Below, piece by piece: positions 1 to 7,956 of a stretch of DNA of 64,000 bases. Made by a program: the position numbers and the translations under genes. The notes below the pieces were generated by a model. The model was not told where the DNA came from, ran no database searches, and saw only the letters and a list, made by a program, of their open reading frames with translations. Source of the DNA: Actinomyces sp. ph3 (GTDB lineage Bacteria; Actinomycetota; Actinomycetes; Actinomycetales; Actinomycetaceae). Position 1 is the first letter of the stretch. Each line of letters begins with the position of its first letter. The DNA is taken from positions 124,001-188,000 of the forward strand of contig NZ_CAGY01000001.1 of NCBI RefSeq assembly GCF_000308055.1, in the 5' to 3' direction.

Positions 1-758
1 ACGACACCGCAACGCGAGTGCGCAGGAGTGAACAAACTCTTCTTGGCCTCGAAATAATGCTCCATATCACCGTAGTAATCGAGGTGATCATGCTGAAGAT
101 TCGTGAATGCAGCGACATCAAAAATAATGTCGTCAACACGGTTCAAACTCAGCGCATGCGCTGAGACCTCAACAATCGCTGCGCCGCATTCTTTCTCGCG
201 AGCAAGTGCAAGAATTCGCGCGACCTCAGGAGCCTCGGAAGTGGTTTTCTCTGAATTGATGACGAGGTCACCAACACGGATCTCAACAGTCCCGCACAGT
301 GCAGGATCGTTGAAGGTACTGCGCAGAATCGAACGCAGAAGGTAGGTTGTTGTGGTCTTTCCATTCGTCCCGGTTACAGCCACAGTTTTGAGTGCCGAGG
401 CCGGATGGCGATAGATATTCGCCGCGATAGTTGCGCTCGCACGACGCGGATCCGCAACAATAACGATCGGAATATCAGGGTTCATTTCACGTGCGCGTTC
501 AGATCCTTCGCGATCTGTAACAACTGCTGTGGCACCAGCTTCGACGGCAGCATGGAGAAAGCGAATACCGTGCTGAACCAGCCCAGGAATCGCAACAAAG
601 AGCCAATGATCTTCAATATCGATCGATGAAACGCTGACACCAGAAACGGTAAGTTCGGTATCAGGGCACAGCGACCAATCAAGCCCCTGAACCCCCTCGA
701 GTGCCTGAGAGAGTGGAATTGGCGAGGTAATCGGACGAATATCGGTGGCATAAGTCAT
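1..758 (-). CDS. murE: UDP-N-acetylmuramyl tripeptide synthetase MurE, partial (C-terminus outside window)
   Basis: Adds the third residue of the peptidoglycan stem peptide to UDP-MurNAc-L-Ala-D-Glu in the cytoplasm. Reading down the minus strand from ATG at 758, the N-terminal UDP-binding domain is followed by the ATP-binding loop TGTNGKTTT at about residues 128-136, then a TTSEAPE segment and the stretch DHLDYYGDMEHYFEAK shortly before the window edge. About 252 residues are present; the central and C-terminal domains, including the motif that selects the amino acid, lie beyond position 1. It is divergent from pepN across 78 bp. Family assignment is firm; the amino acid specificity cannot be read here. 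Confidence 0.93.
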   Translation of the reverse strand, partial: MTYATDIRPITSPIPLSQALEGVQGLDWSLCPDTELTVSGVSVSSIDIEDHWLFVAIPGLVQHGIRFLHAAVEAGATAVVTDREGSERAREMNPDIPIVIVADPRRASATIAANIYRHPASALKTVAVTGTNGKTTTTYLLRSILRSTFNDPALCGTVEIRVGDLVINSEKTTSEAPEVARILALAREKECGAAIVEVSAHALSLNRVDDIIFDVAAFTNLQHDHLDYYGDMEHYFEAKKSLFTPAHSRCGV

Positions 759-799
759 GACTTTTAGAGTATCCGCTTGCTCCGCGAAAAGCTTCTTCA

Positions 800-830
800 T
801 CGACACGTCAACACAAAATTTCTCTAAAAT
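800..830 (+). promoter_or_regulatory. Candidate promoter for pepN, possibly leaderless
   Basis: TAAAAT at 825-830 lies 6 bp before the pepN ATG (837), the distance expected when transcription starts at the initiation codon. A TCGACA sequence at 800-805 could serve as the -35 element with a long 19-bp spacer. There is no Shine-Dalgarno sequence before the ATG, which supports a leaderless message. Read from sequence only. Confidence 0.4.
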
Positions 831-836
831 GAGGGC

Positions 837-3416
837 ATGTATGTCCTGACTCGTGAAGATGCACGTCACCGTTCAACCGTTGTTACAGTCCGCCACATTG
901 ATGTCACACTTCACCTCGAAGAAGCGGCAAGTGAGAAAAGCTCGTACCGCGTTCTCTCACGTATGACCCTTGTCTCTCAGGAACCGACGCTCTTTGTCGA
1001 TGTCGCTGGTGAGGTCCAGACGGTTTCGATTGATGATGTTCCTTTAGCATCCGATCAATTCACCTACGACGGTGAACGCCTCGATATCAGCGGAGTTCCG
1101 ACCAAGCGAGAGGTGACGATTGCCGTTGAAGCTGATTGTCGCTTTTCGACGACGGGGGAGGGGTTGCATCGCTATCACGATCCCGAGGATGGACGCTACT
1201 ACCTTTACACGCAATTTGAGCCTGAAGATGCCCACCGCGCGTGGCCTTGCTTCGATCAACCTGATATAAAACCCACGTGGACTTTCCACGTCTATGCACC
1301 AAACGAGTGGGTTGTGACTTCCAATGGGATTGGAAGCTCTCAGGATTGCGGCAACGGCATCACGCTGTGGGATTTCACGACCACTGAGCCTTTGTCAAGC
1401 TACATTACAGCGGTCGTTGCGGGCCAGTGGGCGGTCGCCCAGGGCGGGAGCTGGGAAGGAAGCGCAGGCGATGGCAACACTGCAACACTGCAGCTTCGCC
1501 TGCTCTGCCGTCAGGCATTAGCAGATTCAATGGATAGCGATGACATCCTAGCTGTCACGCGGGCCGGTTTAGATCACTATCACAAACATTATGGCTACAC
1601 CTTCCCCTGGGGAAGCTACGACCAGATCTTTGTTCCCGAATACAATCTGGGTGCAATGGAAAATCCTGGGTGTATCACCTTCAATGAGAACTATCTGAGC
1701 CGTGATACGCCGTCATTTGCACTGCGGCAAAAACGTGCGAACACAATCCTCCACGAGATGTGCCACATGTGGTTCGGCGATTTGGTTACTCCGGCATGGT
1801 GGGAAAATCTTTGGCTAAAAGAGTCCTTTGCGGAGAACCAGGGAACGACAACTGCCGCTGAGGCAACAATTTACACGGGGGAGTGGGCCTCATTTGCCAT
1901 TGGTCGTAAGGCTTGGGCACTTGCCCAGGACCAGTACCCGACAACGCACCCCATCGTTGCAGATATCCCTGATATCCCTGCTGCGAAAAACAACTTTGAC
2001 GGTATCACTTACGCGAAGGGGGCAGCAGTCCTCAAGCAGCTTGTCGCGTGGGTTGGTGAAGAGACCTTCTACAAGGGTGTGCGACTGTATTTCCAGCGAT
2101 TTGCTAACTCTTCAACCGGTCTCGAGGATCTTTTGGGGGCATTGGAAGAAGCCAGTGGTGAAGATCTTGGGAAGTGGAAGGACGCGTGGCTCCTCACCAC
2201 AGGCCCTTCTACTCTTTCACTCAGCTGGACAAGTGATGATGCAGGGCGTCTGACAGGCCTCCATATGCACCAGGAAGGGCTTGCTCGTCCGCACAGCCTT
2301 GAAGTCTCATTCTGGACAGCAGATAACGGTGTTTTGAGGGAAAAGTGCCATTTGCGCGTCCGCGTAGAGGAAGCCGATTCTGCCGTTAAGGTCCCCCCGG
2401 AGCTTGCTGAAGCTGGTAGTGCACAAGACATTGATTTGGTGGTCGTGAATGACGTCGACTTGACTTATGCGATTTCGCGCTTTGATGAGCATTCGATGCG
2501 AACTGCGCTCGCATACGTGTCGACCATTGAACGTCCTATTACTCGCGCCGTCATTTGGTCCAATCTCTTTAGTGCACTGCGTGGCGGCGACTTGGATCCG
2601 CGTGACTACATTCACTCAGCTCTTACCCATATGGCTGAGGAAAGCGAAGATGCCATTTTCGAGCGTCTACTGGCGACAATCCGAGTCGCCCGTTCCTTCC
2701 TTCCTCGCAGTTCACGGGATCGTTGCGATCGCGAGATCCTCAACACGCTTGCTGAGTTTATGCGTCATGCTTCCCGTGACCGAGGCCGCGCTGCCCTTCG
2801 TCTTTTTGTTGACGTCTGGATGGCATGCTCAGATGAGACCTATACCGAGGCCGTGCTTGAACTCGCCCACGGACGTCACAGCGATCGACTTCCCTTCATC
2901 GAGGGGGAAGAAAGCGCGTGGGATCTTCGCCGGGCTTGCGCCGCGCGAGGCCTCGTCACCGAGAAAGATTTGGATTCCTGGCTCGAGGCCTCACCGACGG
3001 GGGAGAACCGTACCCGCTGGATTCGCTCGCGTGCGGCGCTTCCAAACGCTGATATTCGTTCGCAGGTTTGGAACGAAATTTGTCACGGATCGGCAATGTC
3101 GAACCTTGATTTAAGTGCTTCATTGCAAGGCCTGAACGATTCAACGTGGAGTAGCCCCGGCTATGTCACGCAGTACTTCAATCAGCTGCTCCCATTTTGG
3201 AAGAACTCATCAATGGGACTCGGGATTCGTTTTGTTGAGGGCGGTTTCCCGATGTCTATTGATGTTGAGTGTCAAAGCCTAGACGAGGATCCAATTGAGG
3301 CTGCAAAGATCTGGCTCGACGAGCACTCAGAGGTCGCACCCGCACTCACACGCCTAGTCATTGAGAAGCTCGATGATCTTGAGCGGGCCTATTCCCGTCA
3401 GAAGCAGTGGCAATGA
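837..3416 (+). CDS. pepN: Aminopeptidase N (M1 family zinc metallopeptidase)
   Basis: Cytosolic aminopeptidase removing N-terminal residues from peptides. The protein is 859 aa, normal for the actinobacterial M1 family. The substrate-anchoring motif GAMENPG lies at about residues 272-278, and the zinc site HEMCH at 306-310 with the third ligand Glu329 in WLKESFAE, so all catalytic elements are intact. A C-terminal ERAP1-like helical region follows. There is no signal peptide. The ATG at 837 follows a -10-like box directly with no ribosome binding site, suggesting a leaderless transcript. The stop codon overlaps the next start by ATGA, so it probably leads the operon with the DUF881 genes. Confidence 0.95.
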   Translation: MYVLTREDARHRSTVVTVRHIDVTLHLEEAASEKSSYRVLSRMTLVSQEPTLFVDVAGEVQTVSIDDVPLASDQFTYDGERLDISGVPTKREVTIAVEADCRFSTTGEGLHRYHDPEDGRYYLYTQFEPEDAHRAWPCFDQPDIKPTWTFHVYAPNEWVVTSNGIGSSQDCGNGITLWDFTTTEPLSSYITAVVAGQWAVAQGGSWEGSAGDGNTATLQLRLLCRQALADSMDSDDILAVTRAGLDHYHKHYGYTFPWGSYDQIFVPEYNLGAMENPGCITFNENYLSRDTPSFALRQKRANTILHEMCHMWFGDLVTPAWWENLWLKESFAENQGTTTAAEATIYTGEWASFAIGRKAWALAQDQYPTTHPIVADIPDIPAAKNNFDGITYAKGAAVLKQLVAWVGEETFYKGVRLYFQRFANSSTGLEDLLGALEEASGEDLGKWKDAWLLTTGPSTLSLSWTSDDAGRLTGLHMHQEGLARPHSLEVSFWTADNGVLREKCHLRVRVEEADSAVKVPPELAEAGSAQDIDLVVVNDVDLTYAISRFDEHSMRTALAYVSTIERPITRAVIWSNLFSALRGGDLDPRDYIHSALTHMAEESEDAIFERLLATIRVARSFLPRSSRDRCDREILNTLAEFMRHASRDRGRAALRLFVDVWMACSDETYTEAVLELAHGRHSDRLPFIEGEESAWDLRRACAARGLVTEKDLDSWLEASPTGENRTRWIRSRAALPNADIRSQVWNEICHGSAMSNLDLSASLQGLNDSTWSSPGYVTQYFNQLLPFWKNSSMGLGIRFVEGGFPMSIDVECQSLDEDPIEAAKIWLDEHSEVAPALTRLVIEKLDDLERAYSRQKQWQ

Positions 3417-4243
3417 GTAATCAGCATGCCTCCTCGTCGTCGGCAGGTAATGATCCCGCTGCATCGATGTCCCTCTTGAAGGCAATCCTTGAGAACCCCT
3501 TGGATGCTGGATACGGGACCTATCACGAGAAAGCTAGTCGCGGCGTAACTTCGGTTTTCCATCGGACCATCACGATTCTCATCGCAATCGCATTGGGCAT
3601 TGGTGCGGGGTTTGCAATCAGTGGTTTGCGCGCCCAAGCGCAAGGGGATGTGCACTCATCTCTTTTGAGCCACGCTCAAACGCAAACGCAGCAGATCACT
3701 CAAATGAGAGATGAAGTTGCGACGCTTCGCGCACATGTAAAAGAACTATCAGCTCAGCAGGGACAAAGCAGTATTCACGAAAATGCTGCAACAGCCCTAG
3801 CAAATGCTGATACTCAAGTAAGTGGGCCGGGACTGAAAGTTACGCTTACCGATGCTGCAAATGCCGTGTCTTCACGCCAAAACGGTCAAGGACAGGTACG
3901 TGACCAAGATATTCGAATGGTTGTCAATGCTCTGTGGGGTGCCGGGGCTGAAGCAGTGAGTGTGAACGGCCAAAGAATCGGTCCCGGTTCTTTTATCCGA
4001 ACTGCAGGTTCAGCGATTTTGGTTGACGTCAATCCGATTTCTTCACCGTATACGATCGAGGCAATTGGTGATGCGAATACCTTGTCATTGTCATTGGTTC
4101 GCGGCTCAACGGGGGATTATTTGTCCAGTGCAGAATCCCTCACAGGAATTAAACTGAGTGCGCAGTCTGTTAAAGAAATGACGCTCAACGCACGCGATAA
4201 CCGGTCAACTCGTTGGAGTGAGACCATCGAAGAGGGGCACTAA
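3413..4243 (+). CDS. DUF881 family membrane-anchored protein (first copy)
   Basis: Bitopic membrane protein of the DUF881 family, about 276 aa. A single transmembrane segment (ITILIAIALGIGAGFAI, about residues 49-65) is followed by a predicted extracellular coiled coil (about 80-120) and the DUF881 core with the hallmark PGLKVTLTDA stretch and the VNALWGAGAEAVSVNGQRI segment. It begins at the ATG overlapping the pepN stop (ATGA); an ATG two codons upstream at 3407 is an alternative. With the small basic protein and the second DUF881 gene it forms a cluster conserved beside garA and ftsR in actinobacteria. Function is unknown; a role in envelope or division is inferred from context. Confidence 0.85.
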   Translation: MSNQHASSSSAGNDPAASMSLLKAILENPLDAGYGTYHEKASRGVTSVFHRTITILIAIALGIGAGFAISGLRAQAQGDVHSSLLSHAQTQTQQITQMRDEVATLRAHVKELSAQQGQSSIHENAATALANADTQVSGPGLKVTLTDAANAVSSRQNGQGQVRDQDIRMVVNALWGAGAEAVSVNGQRIGPGSFIRTAGSAILVDVNPISSPYTIEAIGDANTLSLSLVRGSTGDYLSSAESLTGIKLSAQSVKEMTLNARDNRSTRWSETIEEGH

Positions 4244-4244
4244 G

Positions 4245-4577
4245 GTGTTAGCAGTTCTTGGTCTGATATTTGGAATTGTCGTTGGCGTCCTCATCGACCC
4301 AACTGTCCCCACGTGGCTTCAGCCCTTCCTGCCGGTCGCTGTTGTTGCTGGCCTCGATGCTCTTCTCGGTGCAGGCAGAGCTTGGCTTGAAGGGACATTT
4401 CAAGACCGCGTTTTTGTGATGTCCTTTTTCTGGAACGTCGTGGTCGCTTGCCTATTGGTGTTCTTGGGGACGCAGTTGGGCGTTGGCTCGGCCATGACAA
4501 CTGCAGTCGTTGTAGTTCTTGGAATTCGTATTTTCTCGAACACTGCTTCAATCCGTCGTTTGATTTTTAAGGCCTGA
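4245..4577 (+). CDS. Small basic protein, DUF1290 family
   Basis: Membrane protein of about 110 aa with three or four hydrophobic segments (VLAVLGLIFGIVVGVLI, FLPVAVVAGLDALLG, VMSFFWNVVVACLLVFLG, TAVVVVLGIRIFSN). It matches the DUF1290/Sbp family, including the conserved DPTVPTWLQPFLP and RIFSNTASIRR motifs. GTG at 4245 is chosen because it aligns with the usual family N-terminus and is preceded by AGAGGGG; an upstream ATG at 4218 would overlap the previous gene and add non-family residues. It sits between two DUF881 genes, the usual order in actinobacteria and some Firmicutes. Biochemical role unknown. Confidence 0.85.
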   Translation: MLAVLGLIFGIVVGVLIDPTVPTWLQPFLPVAVVAGLDALLGAGRAWLEGTFQDRVFVMSFFWNVVVACLLVFLGTQLGVGSAMTTAVVVVLGIRIFSNTASIRRLIFKA

Positions 4578-4579
4578 GA

Positions 4580-5377
4580 ATGGGACAGCACGCGAAGAAG
4601 ACCCAAGCGACTGCTCAGGCTCAAATGGGTGAAGCGGGGGAGAAGGCAACCGTCGATTCCTCGGTAAAACCCTTGGGGGCGCGCCTCAAAGCAGCGATAT
4701 TAGCGATGCCTCGAGGAACGCATCTTTTACTTTTTGTGATCTGCCTAATTCTTGGGATTGCCTTAGTCACTCAAGTTCGAGCGCAACGAACAGACCCGCT
4801 CACCTCGCTTAGTCAGGAAGAACTGGTTGAACTCCTCGACAATCTTTCTGTCCAGGAACAAAACCTTCGTGTTGAACGCGGGAAGCTCGAATCCCAAGTC
4901 AGTCAGCTTGAGGACGAGTCTCAAAAAGAAGAGGCCGCAGCGAATGCCGCGAAGAAAGCTGAAGAGCAGGCCAAAATTAACTCGGGGCAAGTCGCTGTCC
5001 ACGGTCCTGGAATCGAGATGGTTATCAGCGATCCCTCACATTCTTTGAGTGCAACGCATTTTGTGATGGCGCTGGGTGAACTCCGAAATGCGGGTTCTGA
5101 GGCCTCTGAAATTAACGGCCATCGCGTCACTGTATCGTCAAGTTTCACCAGTGACGGGGGAGTGATCAGTGTGGACGGACAGGCCCTATCAAGCCCCTAC
5201 GTATTGAAAGTCATTGGTGATTCACAGACCATTTCTACGGCTCTAGAAATTCAAGCAGGTAGTGCGGCTCAGATGCGCGCAAAGGGTGCTTCAGTAACAA
5301 TCACGCAGATGAAAGATCTGAAGATCACCTCGATTTCGACACCCAAATCACCGGAATTTGCAAAGCAAATCGGTTAA
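4580..5377 (+). CDS. DUF881 family membrane-anchored protein (second copy)
   Basis: Second DUF881 protein of the cluster, 265 aa. A charged cytoplasmic N-terminus is followed by one transmembrane helix (HLLLFVICLILGIALVTQV, about residues 49-67), a Glu/Lys-rich coiled coil (about 75-135) and the DUF881 core beginning VHGPGIEMVISDPS. The core resembles that of the first copy, so the pair looks like an old duplication split by the DUF1290 gene. It starts two bases after the preceding stop and is probably co-transcribed. Likely an extracytoplasmic scaffold; no catalytic motif is visible. Confidence 0.85.
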   Translation: MGQHAKKTQATAQAQMGEAGEKATVDSSVKPLGARLKAAILAMPRGTHLLLFVICLILGIALVTQVRAQRTDPLTSLSQEELVELLDNLSVQEQNLRVERGKLESQVSQLEDESQKEEAAANAAKKAEEQAKINSGQVAVHGPGIEMVISDPSHSLSATHFVMALGELRNAGSEASEINGHRVTVSSSFTSDGGVISVDGQALSSPYVLKVIGDSQTISTALEIQAGSAAQMRAKGASVTITQMKDLKITSISTPKSPEFAKQIG

Positions 5378-5406
5378 AAGCCTTCGCGAATACAAGGCCG
5401 CCACAC

Positions 5407-5412
5407 TATACT
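5407..5412 (+). promoter_or_regulatory. Candidate -10 element upstream of garA
   Basis: TATACT at 5407-5412 lies 32 bp before the garA ATG in the only gap of note within this cluster. No convincing -35 box is visible at 16-18 bp spacing, so it is offered as a possible internal promoter for garA-ftsR only. Confidence 0.3.
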
Positions 5413-5444
5413 GTTGCTATTGTCCCTCAGAACTGGAGCGAGTA

Positions 5445-5879
5445 ATGGAAAACCAGAGCCAAGAGTTTGACCCGACTGCAACTTCGGTCTTCAGCCTGAA
5501 TACTGTTGAGGAAGTCGCTGACGCGCCTATGCCTTTGTCGGCGCGCGATCAGGACGCAGTCAATGCTCTTCCTGCCGGCTCTGCACTTCTCATTGTTCAA
5601 CGCGGGCCTAATTCGGGTGCACGATTCCTCTTGGATGCGGAAGTAACAAACGCAGGTCGTTCGCCTCGTGCAGATATCTTCTTGGACGACGTCACTGTCT
5701 CGCGTAAGCACTGCCAGTTCCTGTCTCGCGATGGCGGACATACCGTCCGCGATTCTGGCTCGCTCAATGGTACTTATGTCAATCGTGAACGTGTTGAGCA
5801 GGTTGAGCTCCACGCTGGAGACGAGGTACAGATTGGCAAGTACCGCCTGACCTACCAGCCCTCACCTAACGCCCAATGA
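5445..5879 (+). CDS. garA: FHA-domain signalling protein GarA/OdhI
   Basis: Phosphopeptide-binding regulator of central carbon metabolism. In mycobacteria and corynebacteria the family controls 2-oxoglutarate dehydrogenase and glutamate metabolism and is switched by Ser/Thr kinases. ATG at 5445 is chosen because GGAG precedes it and it gives the usual size, about 144 aa. The N-terminus keeps a phospho-acceptor-like segment (TATSVF, about residues 10-15). The FHA core has its binding residues GRSPRADI, VSRKHC and GSLNGTYVN. Its stop overlaps the ftsR start by ATGA, the conserved garA-ftsR order. Confidence 0.93.
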   Translation: MENQSQEFDPTATSVFSLNTVEEVADAPMPLSARDQDAVNALPAGSALLIVQRGPNSGARFLLDAEVTNAGRSPRADIFLDDVTVSRKHCQFLSRDGGHTVRDSGSLNGTYVNRERVEQVELHAGDEVQIGKYRLTYQPSPNAQ

Positions 5880-6634
5880 GTGCGCGCGCTCAGCGCAAGG
5901 CCTCGGAAGAAATTGTTGAACCCTGGCCGCGCGGAATTAGTCGTGAGCCAGAGCTTTCAATCGGTCAGCTGGTTGAACGCCTCAAGGCTGAGTTTCCTGC
6001 AATCACGCAGTCAAAGGTACGTTTCCTTGAAGACAAGGGGCTTGTAGTCCCTGCACGTACTTCTGCTGGGTATCGTAAGTATTCCCAAGCTGACCTTGAA
6101 CGTCTCCGCTACGTTTTGGCTTCTCAGCGCGATTCCTATTCGCCTCTTGATGTAATCCGTGATCAGCTTCGAGCACTTGATGCGGGGCACGAAGTCTCCC
6201 GTCGACGCGCAGCCCAGGTCGTTGCTTCAGAAGGCAAAGTTGTTTCTTTGGGAAATCGTCGCTCGATTCCCGCTGCAGACCTTGCGGATCTGACGGGATG
6301 CGAACTTGCAGCGATTGAACGCTATGTGTCTCTTGGTTTGGTCACTCCCGACATTGCTGGTTATTTTCCCTCGCGAAGTGTTCAGGTAATTTTGCAGATT
6401 CGTGAGCTCGAGGCCCTGGGAGTTGACGCTCGTACCTTGCGCTCGGTACGTCACGGCGCTGAGCGAAGCGCTGATCTTATCGATCAGACAGTCCTATCCC
6501 AGACTCCTCGTGATCGAGCGATTGATCGCGAACGGCAGAACAGCCGACGCCTGGAGCTAGGGGAGAGGTTTGCGCAGCTTCATCACGAGATGTTGCGAGT
6601 AGCTTTGTCACAATTGACCGACGGAGGGGTGTAA
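5876..6634 (+). CDS. ftsR: MerR-family cell-division regulator FtsR
   Basis: DNA-binding regulator; in Corynebacterium the orthologue activates ftsZ expression. The protein is 252 aa with an N-terminal MerR-type winged helix (SIGQLVERLKAEFPAITQSK through RLRYVLASQRD, about residues 26-85). It carries the family-typical FLEDKGLVVPARTSAGYRKYS segment rather than a metal-sensing loop, and a C-terminal helical region that includes a second HTH-like part (ADLADLTGCELAAIERYVSLGL). It has no metal-binding cysteine cluster. It overlaps garA by 4 bp, as in other actinobacteria. Confidence 0.92.
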   Translation: MSARAQRKASEEIVEPWPRGISREPELSIGQLVERLKAEFPAITQSKVRFLEDKGLVVPARTSAGYRKYSQADLERLRYVLASQRDSYSPLDVIRDQLRALDAGHEVSRRRAAQVVASEGKVVSLGNRRSIPAADLADLTGCELAAIERYVSLGLVTPDIAGYFPSRSVQVILQIRELEALGVDARTLRSVRHGAERSADLIDQTVLSQTPRDRAIDRERQNSRRLELGERFAQLHHEMLRVALSQLTDGGV

Positions 6635-6655
6635 CCTTCAACTTGAACTTGAAGG
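6635..6655. promoter_or_regulatory. Operator-like inverted repeat CCTTCAA-N7-TTGAAGG
   Basis: Perfect 7-bp arms (6635-6641 and 6649-6655) separated by 7 bp, starting right after the ftsR stop. The layout resembles sites bound by dimeric MerR-family or HspR-type proteins. A half-site-like CTTCAACTT recurs at 6684-6692 inside the spacer of the downstream promoter. Which regulator binds is inference. Confidence 0.5.
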
Positions 6656-6671
6656 CTCGCCGTGTCGTTTA

Positions 6672-6700
6672 TTGACCGGCAAGCTTCAACTTCGTAATCT
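6672..6700 (+). promoter_or_regulatory. Promoter of the second MerR-like gene
   Basis: TTGACC at 6672-6677 and TAATCT at 6695-6700 are separated by 17 bp, a good housekeeping sigma-factor promoter. The spacer contains CTTCAACTT (6684-6692), which also occurs in the inverted repeat 48 bp upstream. It lies 37 bp before the GTG start at 6738. Confidence 0.6.
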
Positions 6701-6737
6701 AATTTCAGTTCGGTCATTCCTCAAGCAAGGAGCATTC

Positions 6738-7298
6738 GTGAGCGCAGAACCGCTGGGTAGCATGCAGGGGCGTCAGCCTATGCTCTTTGGCGACCCTTTG
6801 GAGGGGCGCGATGGTGACGATGTTGGTTACCGAGGCCCTGTTGCCTGTGCGGCAGTTGGAATTACCTACCGTCAGCTTGATTACTGGGCGCGCACCGGCT
6901 TGCTTCAGCCTTCAGTCCGTGCGGCTAAAGGCTCGGGATCTCAGCGTTTGTATTCATTCAAGGACATTCTTGTCCTGAAGATCGTCAAGAAGCTGCTTGA
7001 TGCAGGGGTATCTCTTCAGCAAGTCCGCACTGCAGTGACTCAACTTCACCGTCGCGGTGTTGATGATCTTGCCTCGATCACCTTGATGAGTGACGGTGCA
7101 TCGGTCTACGAGTGCACCTCGACAGATGAAGTTATCGACCTTCTTCAAGGCGGTCAAGGCGTGTTTGGAATCGCTGTCGGTCGCGTCTGGCGTGAACTCG
7201 AAGGTTCTCTGGCTGAACTTCCTAGCGAGCGAGCTGAAGAAAACGTCCTTGTTGATGAACTTGCAGCCCGTCGTGCAATGAAGCGTTCGGTTTCTTAA
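6738..7298 (+). CDS. MerR-family transcriptional regulator (Rv1830-like)
   Basis: Second MerR-type regulator following garA-ftsR, about 186 aa. The winged helix spans about residues 27-97 (VACAAVGITYRQLDYWARTG, then SQRLYSFKDILVLKIVKKLLDAGVSL). The C-terminal part has no cysteine metal site. GTG at 6738 is chosen for the strong AAGGAG at 6727-6732 and because it lies downstream of a clear promoter; longer forms would read through that promoter. Mycobacterial counterparts are conserved in the same neighbourhood; their target is not evident from sequence. The upstream repeats suggest autoregulation or control by FtsR. Confidence 0.88.
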   Translation: MSAEPLGSMQGRQPMLFGDPLEGRDGDDVGYRGPVACAAVGITYRQLDYWARTGLLQPSVRAAKGSGSQRLYSFKDILVLKIVKKLLDAGVSLQQVRTAVTQLHRRGVDDLASITLMSDGASVYECTSTDEVIDLLQGGQGVFGIAVGRVWRELEGSLAELPSERAEENVLVDELAARRAMKRSVS

Positions 7299-7401
7299 TC
7301 ACTTCGCCCGGCTCACTCAAACACCAACATCTCATACACATATTCATGGGAGAGTGGCTTCATCAGCTATGCGTTTTGGAGCCGTTTCCAGATTCCCATT
7401 A

Positions 7402-7422
7402 CTTGACATAATGTACATTATC
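7402..7422. promoter_or_regulatory. 14-bp palindrome ATAATGTACATTAT overlapping a TTGACA box, upstream of rbpA
   Basis: A perfect palindrome at 7408-7421 overlaps TTGACA at 7403-7408. The 13-bp string CTTGACATAATGT (7402-7414) recurs exactly at 7901-7913, just after rbpA, and ACATTATC (7415-7422) recurs at 7937-7944. It may be an operator in the rbpA control region; no matching -10 box lies at normal spacing (TAATGT at 7433 is too far). The rest of the 221-bp gap 7299-7519 shows nothing else clear. Confidence 0.4.
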
Positions 7423-7519
7423 GGATCGCGGCTAATGTGCTGAAAGCATAGTTAGAACACTGCTCAGCCCTTTATCAGCTAAACTTCTACTATTCGATTA
7501 TTACTGCGGGAGGATCAAG

Positions 7520-7885
7520 GTGGCAGATCGCGCGTTACGCGGAATGCAAATCGGTGCTAAGTCGATGGAATCTGAAGATGGTGTTGTCTTCGCTGATCGA
7601 TTCACAGCAAAGTACTTGTGCACAAACGGACACCAATTTGAAGTTCCCTTCGCAAGCGAAGCAACACCGCCTGCAACGTGGGAATGCAAATGCGGACAAA
7701 TGGCTGAGCTTATCGGCGAGGCAACGGAAGACGAAGAACAAAAGCCCGCTAAGCCCGCTCGTACTCACTGGGACATGCTTCTTGAGCGTCGTTCGATTGA
7801 AGAGCTTAACGAGGTTCTTCAAGAACAGCTCGCTCTTCTACGCGAAGGCAAGCTGCGCCTAGAGGGCCACTACCGCAAAGGCTGA
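7520..7885 (+). CDS. rbpA: RNA polymerase-binding protein RbpA
   Basis: Actinobacterial transcription factor that binds the principal sigma factor and RNA polymerase and stabilises open complexes. The protein is 121 aa. It has the N-terminal tail and core motif RGMQIGAKSMESEDG, the beta-barrel core with CTNGHQFEVPF and WECKCG, and the C-terminal sigma-interaction helices (THWDMLLERRSIEELNEVL). GTG at 7520 follows GGGAGGA at 7508-7514. It is monocistronic and ends on a strong hairpin facing the minus-strand ppm1 operon. Confidence 0.97.
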   Translation: MADRALRGMQIGAKSMESEDGVVFADRFTAKYLCTNGHQFEVPFASEATPPATWECKCGQMAELIGEATEDEEQKPAKPARTHWDMLLERRSIEELNEVLQEQLALLREGKLRLEGHYRKG

Positions 7886-7906
7886 TCGACTTCTGAATAA
7901 CTTGAC

Positions 7907-7943
7907 ATAATGTGGGCCCGCCACCTTGGCGGGCCCACATTAT
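7907..7943 (+). terminator. Intrinsic terminator of rbpA, convergent with ppm1
   Basis: Perfect 16-bp stem, ATAATGTGGGCCCGCC (7907-7922) and its complement (7928-7943), with a 5-base loop, followed by the T-rich CTTTCTGCCTTTTT. The minus-strand side lacks a T run, but the hairpin could also stop the ppm1 operon. The base of the stem shares its sequence with the palindrome upstream of rbpA. Confidence 0.85.
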
Positions 7944-7956
7944 CTTTCTGCCTTTT

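Noticed and set aside
7403-7438. TTGACA plus TAATGT as the rbpA promoter
   Set aside because: The spacing is 24 bp, too long for a housekeeping promoter; TTGACA is better seen as part of the repeated palindromic element.
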